From: Pasteurellaceae bacterium
Lineage (GTDB): Bacteria; Pseudomonadota; Gammaproteobacteria; Enterobacterales; Pasteurellaceae
Direction of reading: 5' to 3'
DNA: 26,723 nt
Assembly (NCBI GenBank): GCA_900756875.1
Contig: CAAELW010000037.1
Coordinates: forward strand, 1 to 26,723
Part shown: one piece after another, positions 13,756 through 22,814 of the stretch
Numbering within the stretch: the first letter of the stretch is position 1
Layout of the letters: every line of letters starts with the position of its first letter
Program-made: the position numbers and the translations under genes
The notes under the pieces: generated by a model
Database searches by the model: none
Seen by the model: the letters and a program-made list of their open reading frames with translations, nothing else
Told to the model about the DNA's origin: nothing

Positions 13756-16413
13756 TTATTGATTTGCCGGTAAAGCACCCGAATTCCAAGTTGGTGCTTC
13801 AGCTGGTTTTTTCACTTGCAACATAAAGCGCTGATTTGCCGTTGCTTGCGGTTGAACGATCGTACCTGACGGAGTCGAAAACGAAATGCCGCCTTTCAAC
13901 AATTGTTGTACACTACCGGTATTAAATTCAGCCCCTTTCCAACCAAGGTTGAAATCATAACCTGATGAAACCCAGAACTCTGAATTTTTACGTACCAAAT
14001 GTTGATACTTCGGTGTAATCGCAATATGTACCAATACACGATCACCTAAAGAATTCAATTCAAACTTACGAACAGTACCCACTTCAACACCGCGATAAAG
14101 CACAGGTGAGCCTTCCGTTAAATTCATCGCATCACTGGTTTCCAAAATAAATGGCACGCCATTGCTGTATTTATTTCGAGGTTGTGCGGTTTGCGCTAAA
14201 TTAAACTGTGTTTTTGATGGGCCTTTGCCTAACTCAATATCAATGTAAGGCTGTAAAAGGCTATCTAAGTTTTCAATTCCACCCGCTGAGATTTGTGGGG
14301 AAATCACTTTAAATACCGTACCTTCTTTTGCAATCATCCCCATATAACTTGGATTAATTAATGCTTTTGCTGTGATACGATTTGTTTTTTGATCAAGGGC
14401 AATCTGCTCAACTTCACCCACATTCATACCAAGATAACGCAAGCTCATTCCTTTACTTAAAGCGGTTGCATCATCTGTTATTAACGTAATCACTTGTCCT
14501 GCTGATTTAGCTCGCAGTTCACTTGGATAAAGTGTTTTATTTTTGCCTGAACCCGTATTATCAAAACTAATTGCGCCTTTTAATGAACGAGCAACCGGTG
14601 AAGCCTGGATACTAATGCCTTTCGGCGTAATATCAATCTGTGCCGCACTTTCAACCCAGAATACGCTTTTATCTGTTAGAAGATCTTGATAAGCAGGATA
14701 AATATACACATCAATATCAAAATTATTGGCTTTCGGTCTTACGTTAATAATTTTACCCACTTCAAACTGGCGATAAAGCACCACAGAACCTTTGCTAATA
14801 CTTGGCAAATTCGTGGAATGTAACACAATCGTTGGATTCACTAAGTTGCCCGTAACGCCCGTTTCTGCACTGCTAATATCCTTATAAAGTGGATATGTAG
14901 AATGCGGTGCGCCACTTCCTTTTTTCGCTAATACACGCACGCCACCTTGCAACCATTTTGATGGTGTCGCCGATTCAAAACGTAAGCCATCAATACCCAA
15001 ACTCACATCAAAATTAGAGGCAGCGACAAACTGGGTATTTTCATGAATAAGATTGCGATACTCTGACGCAATCGCCACTTCAAATTTGACACCATCAACA
15101 TTTAAGTGCTGCTTCACAATTTGCCCAATGGCAATATTGTTATAAAACACCGATTGTCCTTCCGCGATACCATAAGTCTCTGGTGCCGTTAAGGTTAAAA
15201 CCAACGTATTTGGTGCTTTGAGCAATAACTCATTTTCACGAATGACTTCGAATTGCGTTTTGCTTTCTCCACTTCCTGGAATAATTTCGAAATAATCACC
15301 ACGGAAGAATTTCTGTGGGTTAGCAATATCGCCTAAATCTAACTTACGATTTTTCAACACAATATGTGTATTGGTTTTTAATAGATTAGCCTGGCTTGGC
15401 TCAATTAATAATGTCCCTTGTAAAATATCTTCATTGTTTTCGACTGTTCTTAAAGACGAAAGCAAACCAACTTGCTCATCACCATAATAAACTGAAGTTT
15501 GTCCAGCTTGTAAACCTGCTGAAACAGGTAGAGTCACCTCAACTTCAATCCCACGTTTAGCCGCTTGTAAATTAGAATAAAGGATATAATTACTGTTAGT
15601 CACTGCTTGCGGGCTATCTGATGGCGAGTCGAATGATACTGCACCTTGCACCACCGCATTTAAACTTTCCACTGCCACATTCATACCGGATGAATTAATG
15701 TTGGCGTTAATACCGCTAATATTCCAGAAACGTGAATCTTTCTTCACAAAATGCGCAAAGGCCTTATCAATTACTACATCAATTTCAACCTTATTGTCTT
15801 TATTGAATCGATAATCATAAATTTTCCCGACTGGCATTTTTTTGAAATACACAGAAGCACCGATCGAAATTGAACCTAAATCATCTGAAATTAAATGAAT
15901 TAACAAATCCCCTGGATTGACTTGCGCAATAGGACCTTGCTCTTCCGCAATAAATTCATCTTCAGAGTCACCATCACCAGGCTGGAGCGTAATATAATTT
16001 CCTGAAACTAAAGAGTCTAAACCCGAAATCCCCGCAAGAGACACACTCGGCTGAACAAGCCAGAACTTGGTATTTTCTTTTAACACTTCTGTTGCTTCAG
16101 AATAAATATTTGCCTCAACTTTCACTTTTTGCATATTGTCGGTAAAGTTAACCTTCTTCACGACACCAATTTGCAAACCTTGATAGCGAATAGGGGTTTT
16201 ATCTGCAACGAGCCCAGCCCCATTAGAGAACGTGATCGTAATAGTCTTTCCTCGTTCTTGTACAATTTGGAAAAATAAAATGGCACCAATACATAATGCG
16301 ATAAAAGGTAACAACCAAAACGGTGAGATGCGTTTATTCTTACGTAATAACGCTTCTACATTGTTAGATTGCTCATCAATAGATTGAGATTCTGGTTTAT
16401 TGTTTTCTGTCAT
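13756..16413 (-). CDS. letB: Seven-MCE-domain lipid transport tunnel protein
   Basis: LetB (YebT) forms a long periplasmic tunnel of stacked MCE rings that carries lipids between inner and outer membranes. The 885-residue product has one transmembrane helix (about residues 31-50, FWLLPFIALCIGAILFFQIV) and seven MCE repeats spaced about 120 residues apart. Each has a Y-x-G-x-x-V/I-G-type turn: RYQGLQIG, YFKKMPVG, YYGDEQVG, FYNNIAIG, LYRQFEVG, RYLGMNVG and LYRGVEVG. Seven repeats and this length fit LetB and exclude PqiB, which has three. The ATG lies 17 bases inside the letA end, with GGA eight bases upstream, so LetA and LetB are co-translated. Confidence 0.93.
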   Translation of the reverse strand: MTENNKPESQSIDEQSNNVEALLRKNKRISPFWLLPFIALCIGAILFFQIVQERGKTITITFSNGAGLVADKTPIRYQGLQIGVVKKVNFTDNMQKVKVEANIYSEATEVLKENTKFWLVQPSVSLAGISGLDSLVSGNYITLQPGDGDSEDEFIAEEQGPIAQVNPGDLLIHLISDDLGSISIGASVYFKKMPVGKIYDYRFNKDNKVEIDVVIDKAFAHFVKKDSRFWNISGINANINSSGMNVAVESLNAVVQGAVSFDSPSDSPQAVTNSNYILYSNLQAAKRGIEVEVTLPVSAGLQAGQTSVYYGDEQVGLLSSLRTVENNEDILQGTLLIEPSQANLLKTNTHIVLKNRKLDLGDIANPQKFFRGDYFEIIPGSGESKTQFEVIRENELLLKAPNTLVLTLTAPETYGIAEGQSVFYNNIAIGQIVKQHLNVDGVKFEVAIASEYRNLIHENTQFVAASNFDVSLGIDGLRFESATPSKWLQGGVRVLAKKGSGAPHSTYPLYKDISSAETGVTGNLVNPTIVLHSTNLPSISKGSVVLYRQFEVGKIINVRPKANNFDIDVYIYPAYQDLLTDKSVFWVESAAQIDITPKGISIQASPVARSLKGAISFDNTGSGKNKTLYPSELRAKSAGQVITLITDDATALSKGMSLRYLGMNVGEVEQIALDQKTNRITAKALINPSYMGMIAKEGTVFKVISPQISAGGIENLDSLLQPYIDIELGKGPSKTQFNLAQTAQPRNKYSNGVPFILETSDAMNLTEGSPVLYRGVEVGTVRKFELNSLGDRVLVHIAITPKYQHLVRKNSEFWVSSGYDFNLGWKGAEFNTGSVQQLLKGGISFSTPSGTIVQPQATANQRFMLQVKKPAEAPTWNSGALPANQ

Positions 16414-17650
16414 AAATTTTCCAAATTAATCGACTATCAAACTGAGAAGTTGAAATCATAGTTAAAAACACTGCTGCACCGAAATAAAATGCCGCAGGGC
16501 CTACAGTAAAATTAATAATCTGTCCGCGTGTTACTAGAGACATCATCAAGGCTAGCACAAAAAGATCCAGCATTGACCAACGTCCTACAAAGTGAACGAT
16601 ATGTAATAATCGCATTTGCCATTTAATTGAATGTCGCCATTTAAAATGCACGCTAGCCAGTAAATACAACATAATTAGGATTTTGCTTACGGGCACAAAA
16701 ATACTAGCGAAGAATACCACGAAAGCAACAAAATAGCTGCCCATGCTTATAAATGACATCACGCCCGACATCAAGGTATCTTGTGACAAATTGCCTGTTA
16801 AATAAACGCCAGATATTGGGAGCAAGTTTGCAGGGAAAAGCATAATAATCCCGGCTATTAATGTTGCCCAAACGCGTTGCAATTTTATACTATCGGGTGT
16901 TTCAATAAGCGATGCACAACGTGGACAAATTGCACGATGACAATGATCGTAAGTTTGATCTTCTTTTAAAAAAGTGTAATCGCAGGCGGTACAAAGTTCT
17001 AATGGTTTATCACTTTCGGTAACCGGTTTCTGCTCAGGATAAAAATCATGCCATAAATCATCTAAATTAATTTTAATAAACAATAATGTGGTTAAAAGTG
17101 CGGTAAAAACAAAAGCAATTAAATATACATCAACTTCTAATGTGGCATATTCGCGTACTTTAAACATGGTAACAGCCAGTGCAACTAAATAGACGTCGAA
17201 CATCACCCAAGGCTTAATATAACCCACAAATAATAAGACATTACGTGGCTTAATTTTGAGTAATTTAGAAAGCTGCAACATAATGACTAAAATCGCAAAA
17301 GACACCGGCATTAAAATCGCACAGATAAAAATCATAAATGCGGTATAGGCATAACCACTCACCGCCATTTTCCAAATACCTTGCCAAACGGAAGCATCAA
17401 TTTTAGTGCCCAGTAAATCTAAACTTAATAGAGGATAACCTAAAGCAAACGGCATTAAAATTAAGATAGAAAGGGCAATTAATGAGCAACGCTTAAGTGA
17501 CCAACGACTACCCGATTGCAATTTCTGATGGCAACGCGGACATTGTGCGTACTCCCCCGCTTGCGGACGACAAACAGACACCGTTGCGTCACATCCAATG
17601 CAACGCACAAGTTTATAAGTGGCATGAGTAAAATCAGGTGTTTTTGTCAT
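16397..17650 (-). CDS. letA: LetA/PqiA-family inner membrane partner of LetB
   Basis: LetA is the multi-pass inner membrane protein that works with the LetB tunnel in lipid transport. The 417-residue product has two PqiA-type halves. Each opens with a zinc-ribbon-like cysteine cluster (CIGCDATVSVC with CPRCHQK; CTACDYTF with CHRAICPRC), followed by hydrophobic segments such as SLIALSILILMPFALGYPLL and VWATLIAGIIMLFPANLLPI. It overlaps letB by 17 bases. A USS lies inside at 17096-17104. It is divergent from proQ across a 168-base intergenic region that holds another USS (17768-17776). Confidence 0.92.
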   Translation of the reverse strand: MTKTPDFTHATYKLVRCIGCDATVSVCRPQAGEYAQCPRCHQKLQSGSRWSLKRCSLIALSILILMPFALGYPLLSLDLLGTKIDASVWQGIWKMAVSGYAYTAFMIFICAILMPVSFAILVIMLQLSKLLKIKPRNVLLFVGYIKPWVMFDVYLVALAVTMFKVREYATLEVDVYLIAFVFTALLTTLLFIKINLDDLWHDFYPEQKPVTESDKPLELCTACDYTFLKEDQTYDHCHRAICPRCASLIETPDSIKLQRVWATLIAGIIMLFPANLLPISGVYLTGNLSQDTLMSGVMSFISMGSYFVAFVVFFASIFVPVSKILIMLYLLASVHFKWRHSIKWQMRLLHIVHFVGRWSMLDLFVLALMMSLVTRGQIINFTVGPAAFYFGAAVFLTMISTSQFDSRLIWKIYDRKQ

Positions 17651-17767
17651 TGTTTCATCAAAAATTTAAAAAGTGGACTATTTTAGCCTTAATTATATCG
17701 ATTTGTGAAGTTATACATCTAAGCTAGAAACGGAATTATTCCGCCCAACCATTGTCAATCCTTATAA

Positions 17768-17776
17768 AAGTGCGGT
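17768..17776 (+). repeat. Intergenic USS between letA and proQ
   Basis: This is a perfect AAGTGCGGT core in the 168-base divergent spacer. Apart from AT-rich, promoter-like sequence I see nothing else in the spacer. Confidence 0.85.
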
Positions 17777-17818
17777 AAACTGTGCAAGTTTTTATTTTTA
17801 TCCTAGGAAAACGCAGAA

Positions 17819-18466
17819 ATGACAGATTCTCAAGTTGAAGCCCAAGCGGAAAATAATGCTGAAGGCGTTCAAAAATTAACTGATACAAAAGCGATTATTG
17901 CATATCTTGTGGAAAAATTCCCGCTTTGCTTTATTGCAGAAGGTGAAGCAAAACCATTAAAAATTGGTCTTTTCCAAGATCTTGCTGAAGCATTAAAAGA
18001 TGATGAACGTGTCAGCAAAACTCAATTACGTCAGGCTTTACGTCAATACACTTCTAACTGGCGCTATTTACACGGCTGCCGTGAAGGAGCTGAGCGTGTA
18101 GATTTATACGGCAACCCTGCTGGTGTATTAGACGCAGAACACGTTTCTCATGCGGCACAACAATTAGCAGAAGCAAAAGCTAAATTTGCAGAAAAACGTA
18201 AAGCAGAATTAGCAGCGAAAAAAGCACAACAAAAACGACCTGCTCGTAAACCAAATTCAAATCAAGCAACTCGCAAACCAAAAGCGCCACAAGTAAAACT
18301 AAGTGCGGTTGATTTCACAACACTTTCTGTGGGTAGTAAAGTGAAAGTGAAAGTGGCTGAACAAGCGAAAAATGCGACCGTATTAAATGTGGAAAAAGAT
18401 GGCGCACGCGTAGAACTTGAAAATGGTTTAGTGATGACAGTCACCGCAGATCGTTTATTTGCCTAA
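17819..18466 (+). CDS. proQ: RNA chaperone ProQ
   Basis: ProQ binds structured 3' ends and small RNAs across the transcriptome. The 215-residue product has an N-terminal FinO-like domain (IIAYLVEKFPLCFIAEGEAK, then QALRQYTSNWRYLHGCREGA). A lysine- and alanine-rich linker follows from about residue 115 to 160, and then a C-terminal Tudor/KOW-like domain (LSVGSKVKVKVAEQAKNATV, then VELENGLVMTVTADRLF). AGGA lies ten bases before the ATG. A USS at 18301-18309 encodes LSAV at the start of the Tudor-like domain. It is followed after 28 bases by prc, the same order as in E. coli. Confidence 0.96.
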   Translation: MTDSQVEAQAENNAEGVQKLTDTKAIIAYLVEKFPLCFIAEGEAKPLKIGLFQDLAEALKDDERVSKTQLRQALRQYTSNWRYLHGCREGAERVDLYGNPAGVLDAEHVSHAAQQLAEAKAKFAEKRKAELAAKKAQQKRPARKPNSNQATRKPKAPQVKLSAVDFTTLSVGSKVKVKVAEQAKNATVLNVEKDGARVELENGLVMTVTADRLFA

Positions 18467-18494
18467 TAATTTATTTCTTATCGGGAAAGGTTAA

Positions 18495-20564
18495 ATGAAA
18501 TTACATACAACCAAAAGTCTTATTGCGACAGCAATTTTAGGTGCGTTATTTCTTCATTCGTCTGACACATTTGCAGTGCAGCCGAAATTAAAGCAAAGCG
18601 ATATTACGATTCCTTCCGCAACTGACGCAAACCAGTTAGCAACAAAGCGTGCAACGACACGTTTAACACAATCACATTATCGTAAATTCCAGCTTGATGA
18701 CGCCTTTTCCGAAAAGATTTTTGATCGTTATATTAAAAGCTTAGATTACAGCCATAACACCTTTTTAAAATCAGATATTGATGATTTACGTGCTAAATAT
18801 GGTTCTAAATTAGATGATCAACTTAATGAGGGCGATCTTTCAGCTGCATTTGCGATTTACGATCTGATGATGAAACGTCGCTATGAACGTTATGCTTATG
18901 CATTATCTTTATTAGATAAAGAACCTGATTTAAAAGGTAATGATCAAATTGAGATCGATCGTGAAAAAGCCGCTTTCCCAGCAACGGAAGAAGAAGCGAA
19001 TAAGCTTTGGGAAGAACGCGTCAAAAATGATGTAATCAGCCTGAAATTAAAAGATAAAAAATGGCCTGAAATTAAAGAAAAACTCACTAAACGTTACAAT
19101 TTAGCGATTCGTCGATTAACTCAAACTAAAGCGGATGATATTGTTCAAATTTATATTAATGCTTTTGCTCGAGAAATCGACCCACATACAAGCTACCTTG
19201 CACCACGTACTGCAAAAAGCTTTAATGAAAGCATGAACCTTTCTTTAGAAGGGATTGGTGCAACATTACAATCTGAAGATGACGAAACCAGCATTAAGTC
19301 TTTAGTGCCTGGCGCACCAGCTGAACGCAGTAAAAAATTACAAGCAGGTGATAAAATCATTGGTGTGGGCCAAGAAAAGGGCGAAATCGAAGATATTATC
19401 GGCTGGCGTTTAGAAGATATCGTTGACAAAATCAAAGGTAAAAAAGGAACAAAAGTTCGTCTTGAAATTGAACCTGCAAAAGGTGGAAAAAGCCGTATTG
19501 TTACCTTAGTTCGCGATAAAGTCCGTATTGAAGACCAAGCAGCAAAACTTACAGTTTCTAAAGTAGATGGTGAAACCGTTGGCGTCATTAAAATTCCAAG
19601 TTTCTACATTGGCTTAACTGATGATGTGAAAAAATTATTAGTAGATGCTGAAAAGAAAAAAATTGGTGCTTTAATTGTGGATCTTCGTGAAAATGGCGGT
19701 GGTGCATTAACAGAAGCTGTGGCATTAAGTGGTTTATTCATCACTGATGGTCCAGTGGTACAGGTACGTGATGCGTATCAACGTATTCGTGTACACGAAG
19801 ATGATGACAATGCTCAGCAATATAAAGGGCCATTGTTGGTAATGATTAATCGTTTCAGTGCATCTGCCTCTGAAATTTTTGCTGCGGCAATGCAAGATTA
19901 CAATCGCGGTATCATCATTGGGCAAAATACCTTTGGTAAAGGTACCGTGCAACAAAGTCGTTCATTAAACTTTGTTTATGATTTAGACCAAACACCACTT
20001 GGTGTATTGCAATATACTATCCAAAAATTCTATCGAATTAATGGTGGTTCAACCCAATTAAAAGGTGTGGCAGCAGATATTAATTTCCCTGAAATTATTG
20101 ATGCCAAAGAAATTGGTGAAGAAAAAGAAGATAACGCATTACCTTGGGATAAAATTCCACCGGCGACTTATTCTGAAACCAATAAAGCACGTAAAGATGT
20201 TGAAGCATTAAATGAAAAACATCTTGAACGTATTGCAAAAGATCCTGAATTTATTGCTTTAAATGAAGATCTTAAAATCCGTGATGAACGCCGTGAGCGT
20301 AAATTCTTATCATTGAATTTCCAAGAGCGCAAAGCAGAAAATGATAAAGATGATGCGAGACGTTTAAAAGATCTCAATGATCGTTTTAAACGTGAAGGCA
20401 AAAAAGCATTAAAAGACATTGATGATTTGCCCAAAGACTATGAAGCACCTGATTTCTTCTTAAAAGAAGCGGAAAAAATGGCAGCTGATTTAGTTAAACT
20501 TAATGCGAATCAACAAAAAGTGGATGCTGAAATAAAACAAGAAGCGGCAAAAGCAACAAAATAA
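18495..20564 (+). CDS. prc: Tail-specific periplasmic protease Prc
   Basis: Prc (Tsp) is a serine-lysine protease that degrades ssrA-tagged proteins and peptidoglycan enzymes in the periplasm. The 689-residue product has a signal peptide (MKLHTTKSLIATAILGALFL...TFA). It has a PDZ domain (LEGIGATLQSEDDETSIKSL onward) and a peptidase S41 core. Catalytic residues are visible as Ser457 in RFSASASEIFAAAMQD and Lys482 in TFGKGTVQQS, 25 residues apart as in E. coli. The C-terminal part is a charged helical region rich in Lys and Glu. AAAGG lies before the ATG. It is likely co-transcribed with proQ, and a USS-dyad terminator follows. Confidence 0.97.
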   Translation: MKLHTTKSLIATAILGALFLHSSDTFAVQPKLKQSDITIPSATDANQLATKRATTRLTQSHYRKFQLDDAFSEKIFDRYIKSLDYSHNTFLKSDIDDLRAKYGSKLDDQLNEGDLSAAFAIYDLMMKRRYERYAYALSLLDKEPDLKGNDQIEIDREKAAFPATEEEANKLWEERVKNDVISLKLKDKKWPEIKEKLTKRYNLAIRRLTQTKADDIVQIYINAFAREIDPHTSYLAPRTAKSFNESMNLSLEGIGATLQSEDDETSIKSLVPGAPAERSKKLQAGDKIIGVGQEKGEIEDIIGWRLEDIVDKIKGKKGTKVRLEIEPAKGGKSRIVTLVRDKVRIEDQAAKLTVSKVDGETVGVIKIPSFYIGLTDDVKKLLVDAEKKKIGALIVDLRENGGGALTEAVALSGLFITDGPVVQVRDAYQRIRVHEDDDNAQQYKGPLLVMINRFSASASEIFAAAMQDYNRGIIIGQNTFGKGTVQQSRSLNFVYDLDQTPLGVLQYTIQKFYRINGGSTQLKGVAADINFPEIIDAKEIGEEKEDNALPWDKIPPATYSETNKARKDVEALNEKHLERIAKDPEFIALNEDLKIRDERRERKFLSLNFQERKAENDKDDARRLKDLNDRFKREGKKALKDIDDLPKDYEAPDFFLKEAEKMAADLVKLNANQQKVDAEIKQEAAKATK

Positions 20565-20575
20565 CGATTATTTTG

Positions 20576-20618
20576 ACCGCACTTTGGCAGATGAAAAAAA
20601 CTGAAGTGCGGTTATTTT
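20576..20618 (+). terminator. USS-dyad terminator after prc
   Basis: ACCGCACTT (20576-20584) and AAGTGCGGT (20604-20612) form the stem, followed by TATTTTTT. It lies 12 bases after the prc stop and about 27 bases before the start of the next gene. Confidence 0.75.
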
Positions 20619-20644
20619 TTATGAATATTTTTAAAGGTACAGCA

Positions 20645-22114
20645 ATGTTAAAAGGAACAATGAAATTAAGCGCATTAGTCTTATCATTATCAATGATGAC
20701 GTCAGGTTGTGCATTAGCTGAATGGGCCAAAACAGTTGGACAGACTCAACAAGCCGAAAATAAAGGCGTTGATATGTCTAAATTAAGTCCAGAAGAGCGA
20801 GCAAAACTTGAAGCTGAAATCAAAGAAGATCAAGCTCGTCTTGCCGCTGAAAAGCAAGCGATGCTAGAGATGTCATTAACGCATGAAATTGGTGAACAAA
20901 ATCTACAGTTCAAACCAATTTTGGCTAAATTATATGCCGATAATAAATATGACTTAATGTGGAAAGACAAGGCAGCTGAGAAACAATTCCTACGTGAATA
21001 TGCCGCCATGGTAGCATCAGGCATTTCTAAACGTTCAGCGCAATCATTAGTTAATTTATATAACGCTGAAAAAACGGGCGGGCTCATCTACGATGTGTTG
21101 TTAAGTGATGCTTTCCTTGATTACTTGTATTACAGCAAGAATGTAAATCAACAAGCACAACGTTGGTTATACGGAACGAATGCTTATAAACCAGAATTAC
21201 CAAATCAAGAAATGATTGACCAATGGCAAAGTGCGGTTAAAAACAATGCTGTTTCTGGTTTTGTAAACGGATTATCTAACCATAATCGTTTATACCGTGA
21301 AACTGTACAAGCACTCCCATCAATGATTTCAGCTTCAGGTATTTCTGCAATGGGTAAAAAACTTGCCCTTAATGCACAACGTTTACGCGTTATTCCTGAT
21401 TTTGAAAATGGAATCTTTGTTAATATTCCAAGCTATCAATTGAAATATTATCGTGATGGCAAAGCAATTTTAGAATCTCGCGTTATTGTAGGGAAAAATG
21501 AACGTCGTACACCGGTGATGTACAGTCGTTTGAGCAATGTAGTTGTTAATCCACCTTGGAATGCTCCAACTCGTTTAATCAATGAAGATATTTTACCGAA
21601 ATTAAAACGTGACCCTGGCTATGCGGCTGCACATAACTACTCTATTTTGGATAGCAAAGGTAATACTATCGATCCTTACTCAATTAATTGGAGTAGCATT
21701 GGTGATAAATTCCCGTACCGTATCCGTCAAGCTGCTGGCGACAGTGCATTAGGTAACTATAAATTTAATATGCCAAGCTCTGATGCGATTTATCTTCACG
21801 ATACACCAAATCATAGCTTATTCAGCAAAAAAGACCGTGCATTAAGCTCAGGTTGTGTGCGTGTAGAAAAATCCGATCAACTTGCCTCTATTCTGTTACA
21901 AGAAGCTGGCTGGTCAGAAGATAAAAAACGTAACGTTTTAGAAAGTAAGAAAACGACGTCTGCAAGCATTCGTACAAATGATCCTGTATTCTTGTATTAT
22001 GTGACTGCATGGGTTGAAAACGGCCAAACACAAGTTTTACCAGATATTTATAAATATGACGATGCCGCGACTTTTAATGGTATTGACTGGACTGTTGTAA
22101 AAAAATATCTTTAA
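20645..22114 (+). CDS. L,D-transpeptidase of the YcbB/LdtD type, probable lipoprotein
   Basis: L,D-transpeptidases make 3-3 (mDAP-mDAP) crosslinks in peptidoglycan. The 489-residue product has an N-terminal signal with a lipobox-like MMTSGC, a helical scaffold region, and a YkuD catalytic domain. The active site is visible as HDTPNHSLFSKK followed by LSSGCVRVEKSD, with nucleophile Cys404. It is shorter than E. coli LdtD (615), mostly N-terminally. I chose the ATG at 20645 because AAAGG precedes it and the signal starts there. The frame upstream (from 20573) runs through the prc terminator, and an ATG at 20621 is possible but less likely. The next gene encodes MepK, which cuts the same crosslinks. 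Confidence 0.9.
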   Translation: MLKGTMKLSALVLSLSMMTSGCALAEWAKTVGQTQQAENKGVDMSKLSPEERAKLEAEIKEDQARLAAEKQAMLEMSLTHEIGEQNLQFKPILAKLYADNKYDLMWKDKAAEKQFLREYAAMVASGISKRSAQSLVNLYNAEKTGGLIYDVLLSDAFLDYLYYSKNVNQQAQRWLYGTNAYKPELPNQEMIDQWQSAVKNNAVSGFVNGLSNHNRLYRETVQALPSMISASGISAMGKKLALNAQRLRVIPDFENGIFVNIPSYQLKYYRDGKAILESRVIVGKNERRTPVMYSRLSNVVVNPPWNAPTRLINEDILPKLKRDPGYAAAHNYSILDSKGNTIDPYSINWSSIGDKFPYRIRQAAGDSALGNYKFNMPSSDAIYLHDTPNHSLFSKKDRALSSGCVRVEKSDQLASILLQEAGWSEDKKRNVLESKKTTSASIRTNDPVFLYYVTAWVENGQTQVLPDIYKYDDAATFNGIDWTVVKKYL

Positions 22115-22189
22115 ACAATGTTCACACTAGAACTTTTTAAAGAAAAAATTGTCTAGGGTGAGAGATGGGTAATAAAAGAGACTAAAAAA

Positions 22190-22750
22190 ATGGGTAACAT
22201 TGACAAAAATCGTCGTAAATGGCTTTCATTAGGCGGCATTGTTTTAGGCGCAAGCATGATGCCGAGTACGGTGTTAGCGATGGTCTCTACCCCTAAACCT
22301 CGTATTCTCAGCTTCTATAATGTCAATACCAATGAACGATTAAGCGGTGAGTTCTCTGCAACGACTGGATTTAATCGTTCATTACTTGGTAAACTTGATT
22401 ACTTCATGAGAGATCGCCGTACTGACCAAGTACGCCGAATGGATCCGAATCTCTTCATGAAGTTTTATCATTTACAAAGTAATTTAGGTTTACGCACTGC
22501 GCAAATTGATGTAATTTGTGGCTATCGTAGTGCAGCGACAAATGCCATGCGCCGTAGACAAAGCCGTGACGTAGCAAGCAACAGTTATCATATTAAAGGC
22601 CAAGCGATTGATTTTAAAATCCCTGGTGTACCTTTAGCAAGATTACGCCAAGCGGCTGAAAATCTTGATAGCGGTGGTGTAGGATATTACCCATATAGTA
22701 ATTTTATTCACGTGGATACTGGCCCTGTAAGAACATGGCGTGGTGCATAA
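22190..22750 (+). CDS. mepK: Murein endopeptidase MepK, Tat-exported
   Basis: MepK (YcbK) is a periplasmic M15-type metallopeptidase that cleaves peptidoglycan crosslinks, including the 3-3 type. The 186-residue product begins MGNIDKNRRKWLSLGGIVLG, a twin-arginine signal ending MPSTVLA, as in the E. coli protein. Zinc ligands and catalytic residues are visible in SYHIKGQAIDFKI (H-x6-D) and FIHVDTGPVRTW. The family's GYRSAATN also appears. It follows the L,D-transpeptidase after 75 bases, and the pair matches the ycbB-ycbK order of E. coli. Start choice: ATG after an AAAGAGA-like purine stretch. Confidence 0.93.
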   Translation: MGNIDKNRRKWLSLGGIVLGASMMPSTVLAMVSTPKPRILSFYNVNTNERLSGEFSATTGFNRSLLGKLDYFMRDRRTDQVRRMDPNLFMKFYHLQSNLGLRTAQIDVICGYRSAATNAMRRRQSRDVASNSYHIKGQAIDFKIPGVPLARLRQAAENLDSGGVGYYPYSNFIHVDTGPVRTWRGA

Positions 22751-22768
22751 AAAACAGTTTAATTTTAG

Positions 22769-22791
22769 ACCGCACTTTAGTGCGGTTTTTT
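22769..22791 (+). terminator. USS-like hairpin terminator after mepK
   Basis: ACCGCACT (22769-22776) and AGTGCGGT (22779-22786) form a tight hairpin followed by six Ts. Its left arm is a complete USS; the right arm differs at the first base. Confidence 0.88.
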
Positions 22792-22814
22792 GTTATCAAC
22801 GATAAGGAAAAAAG

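Noticed and set aside
13756..16413. Repeated motifs suggesting a CRISPR or tandem DNA repeat
   Set aside because: The repetition is at protein level, seven diverged MCE domains; no regular DNA repeat-spacer pattern exists in the window.
13756..17650. Naming the pair pqiA/pqiB
   Set aside because: PqiB has three MCE domains and about 546 residues; this has seven in 885, which fits LetB.
20573..20644. N-terminal extension of the L,D-transpeptidase
   Set aside because: It begins at TTG inside the prc terminator; the signal sequence and ribosome site support 20645.
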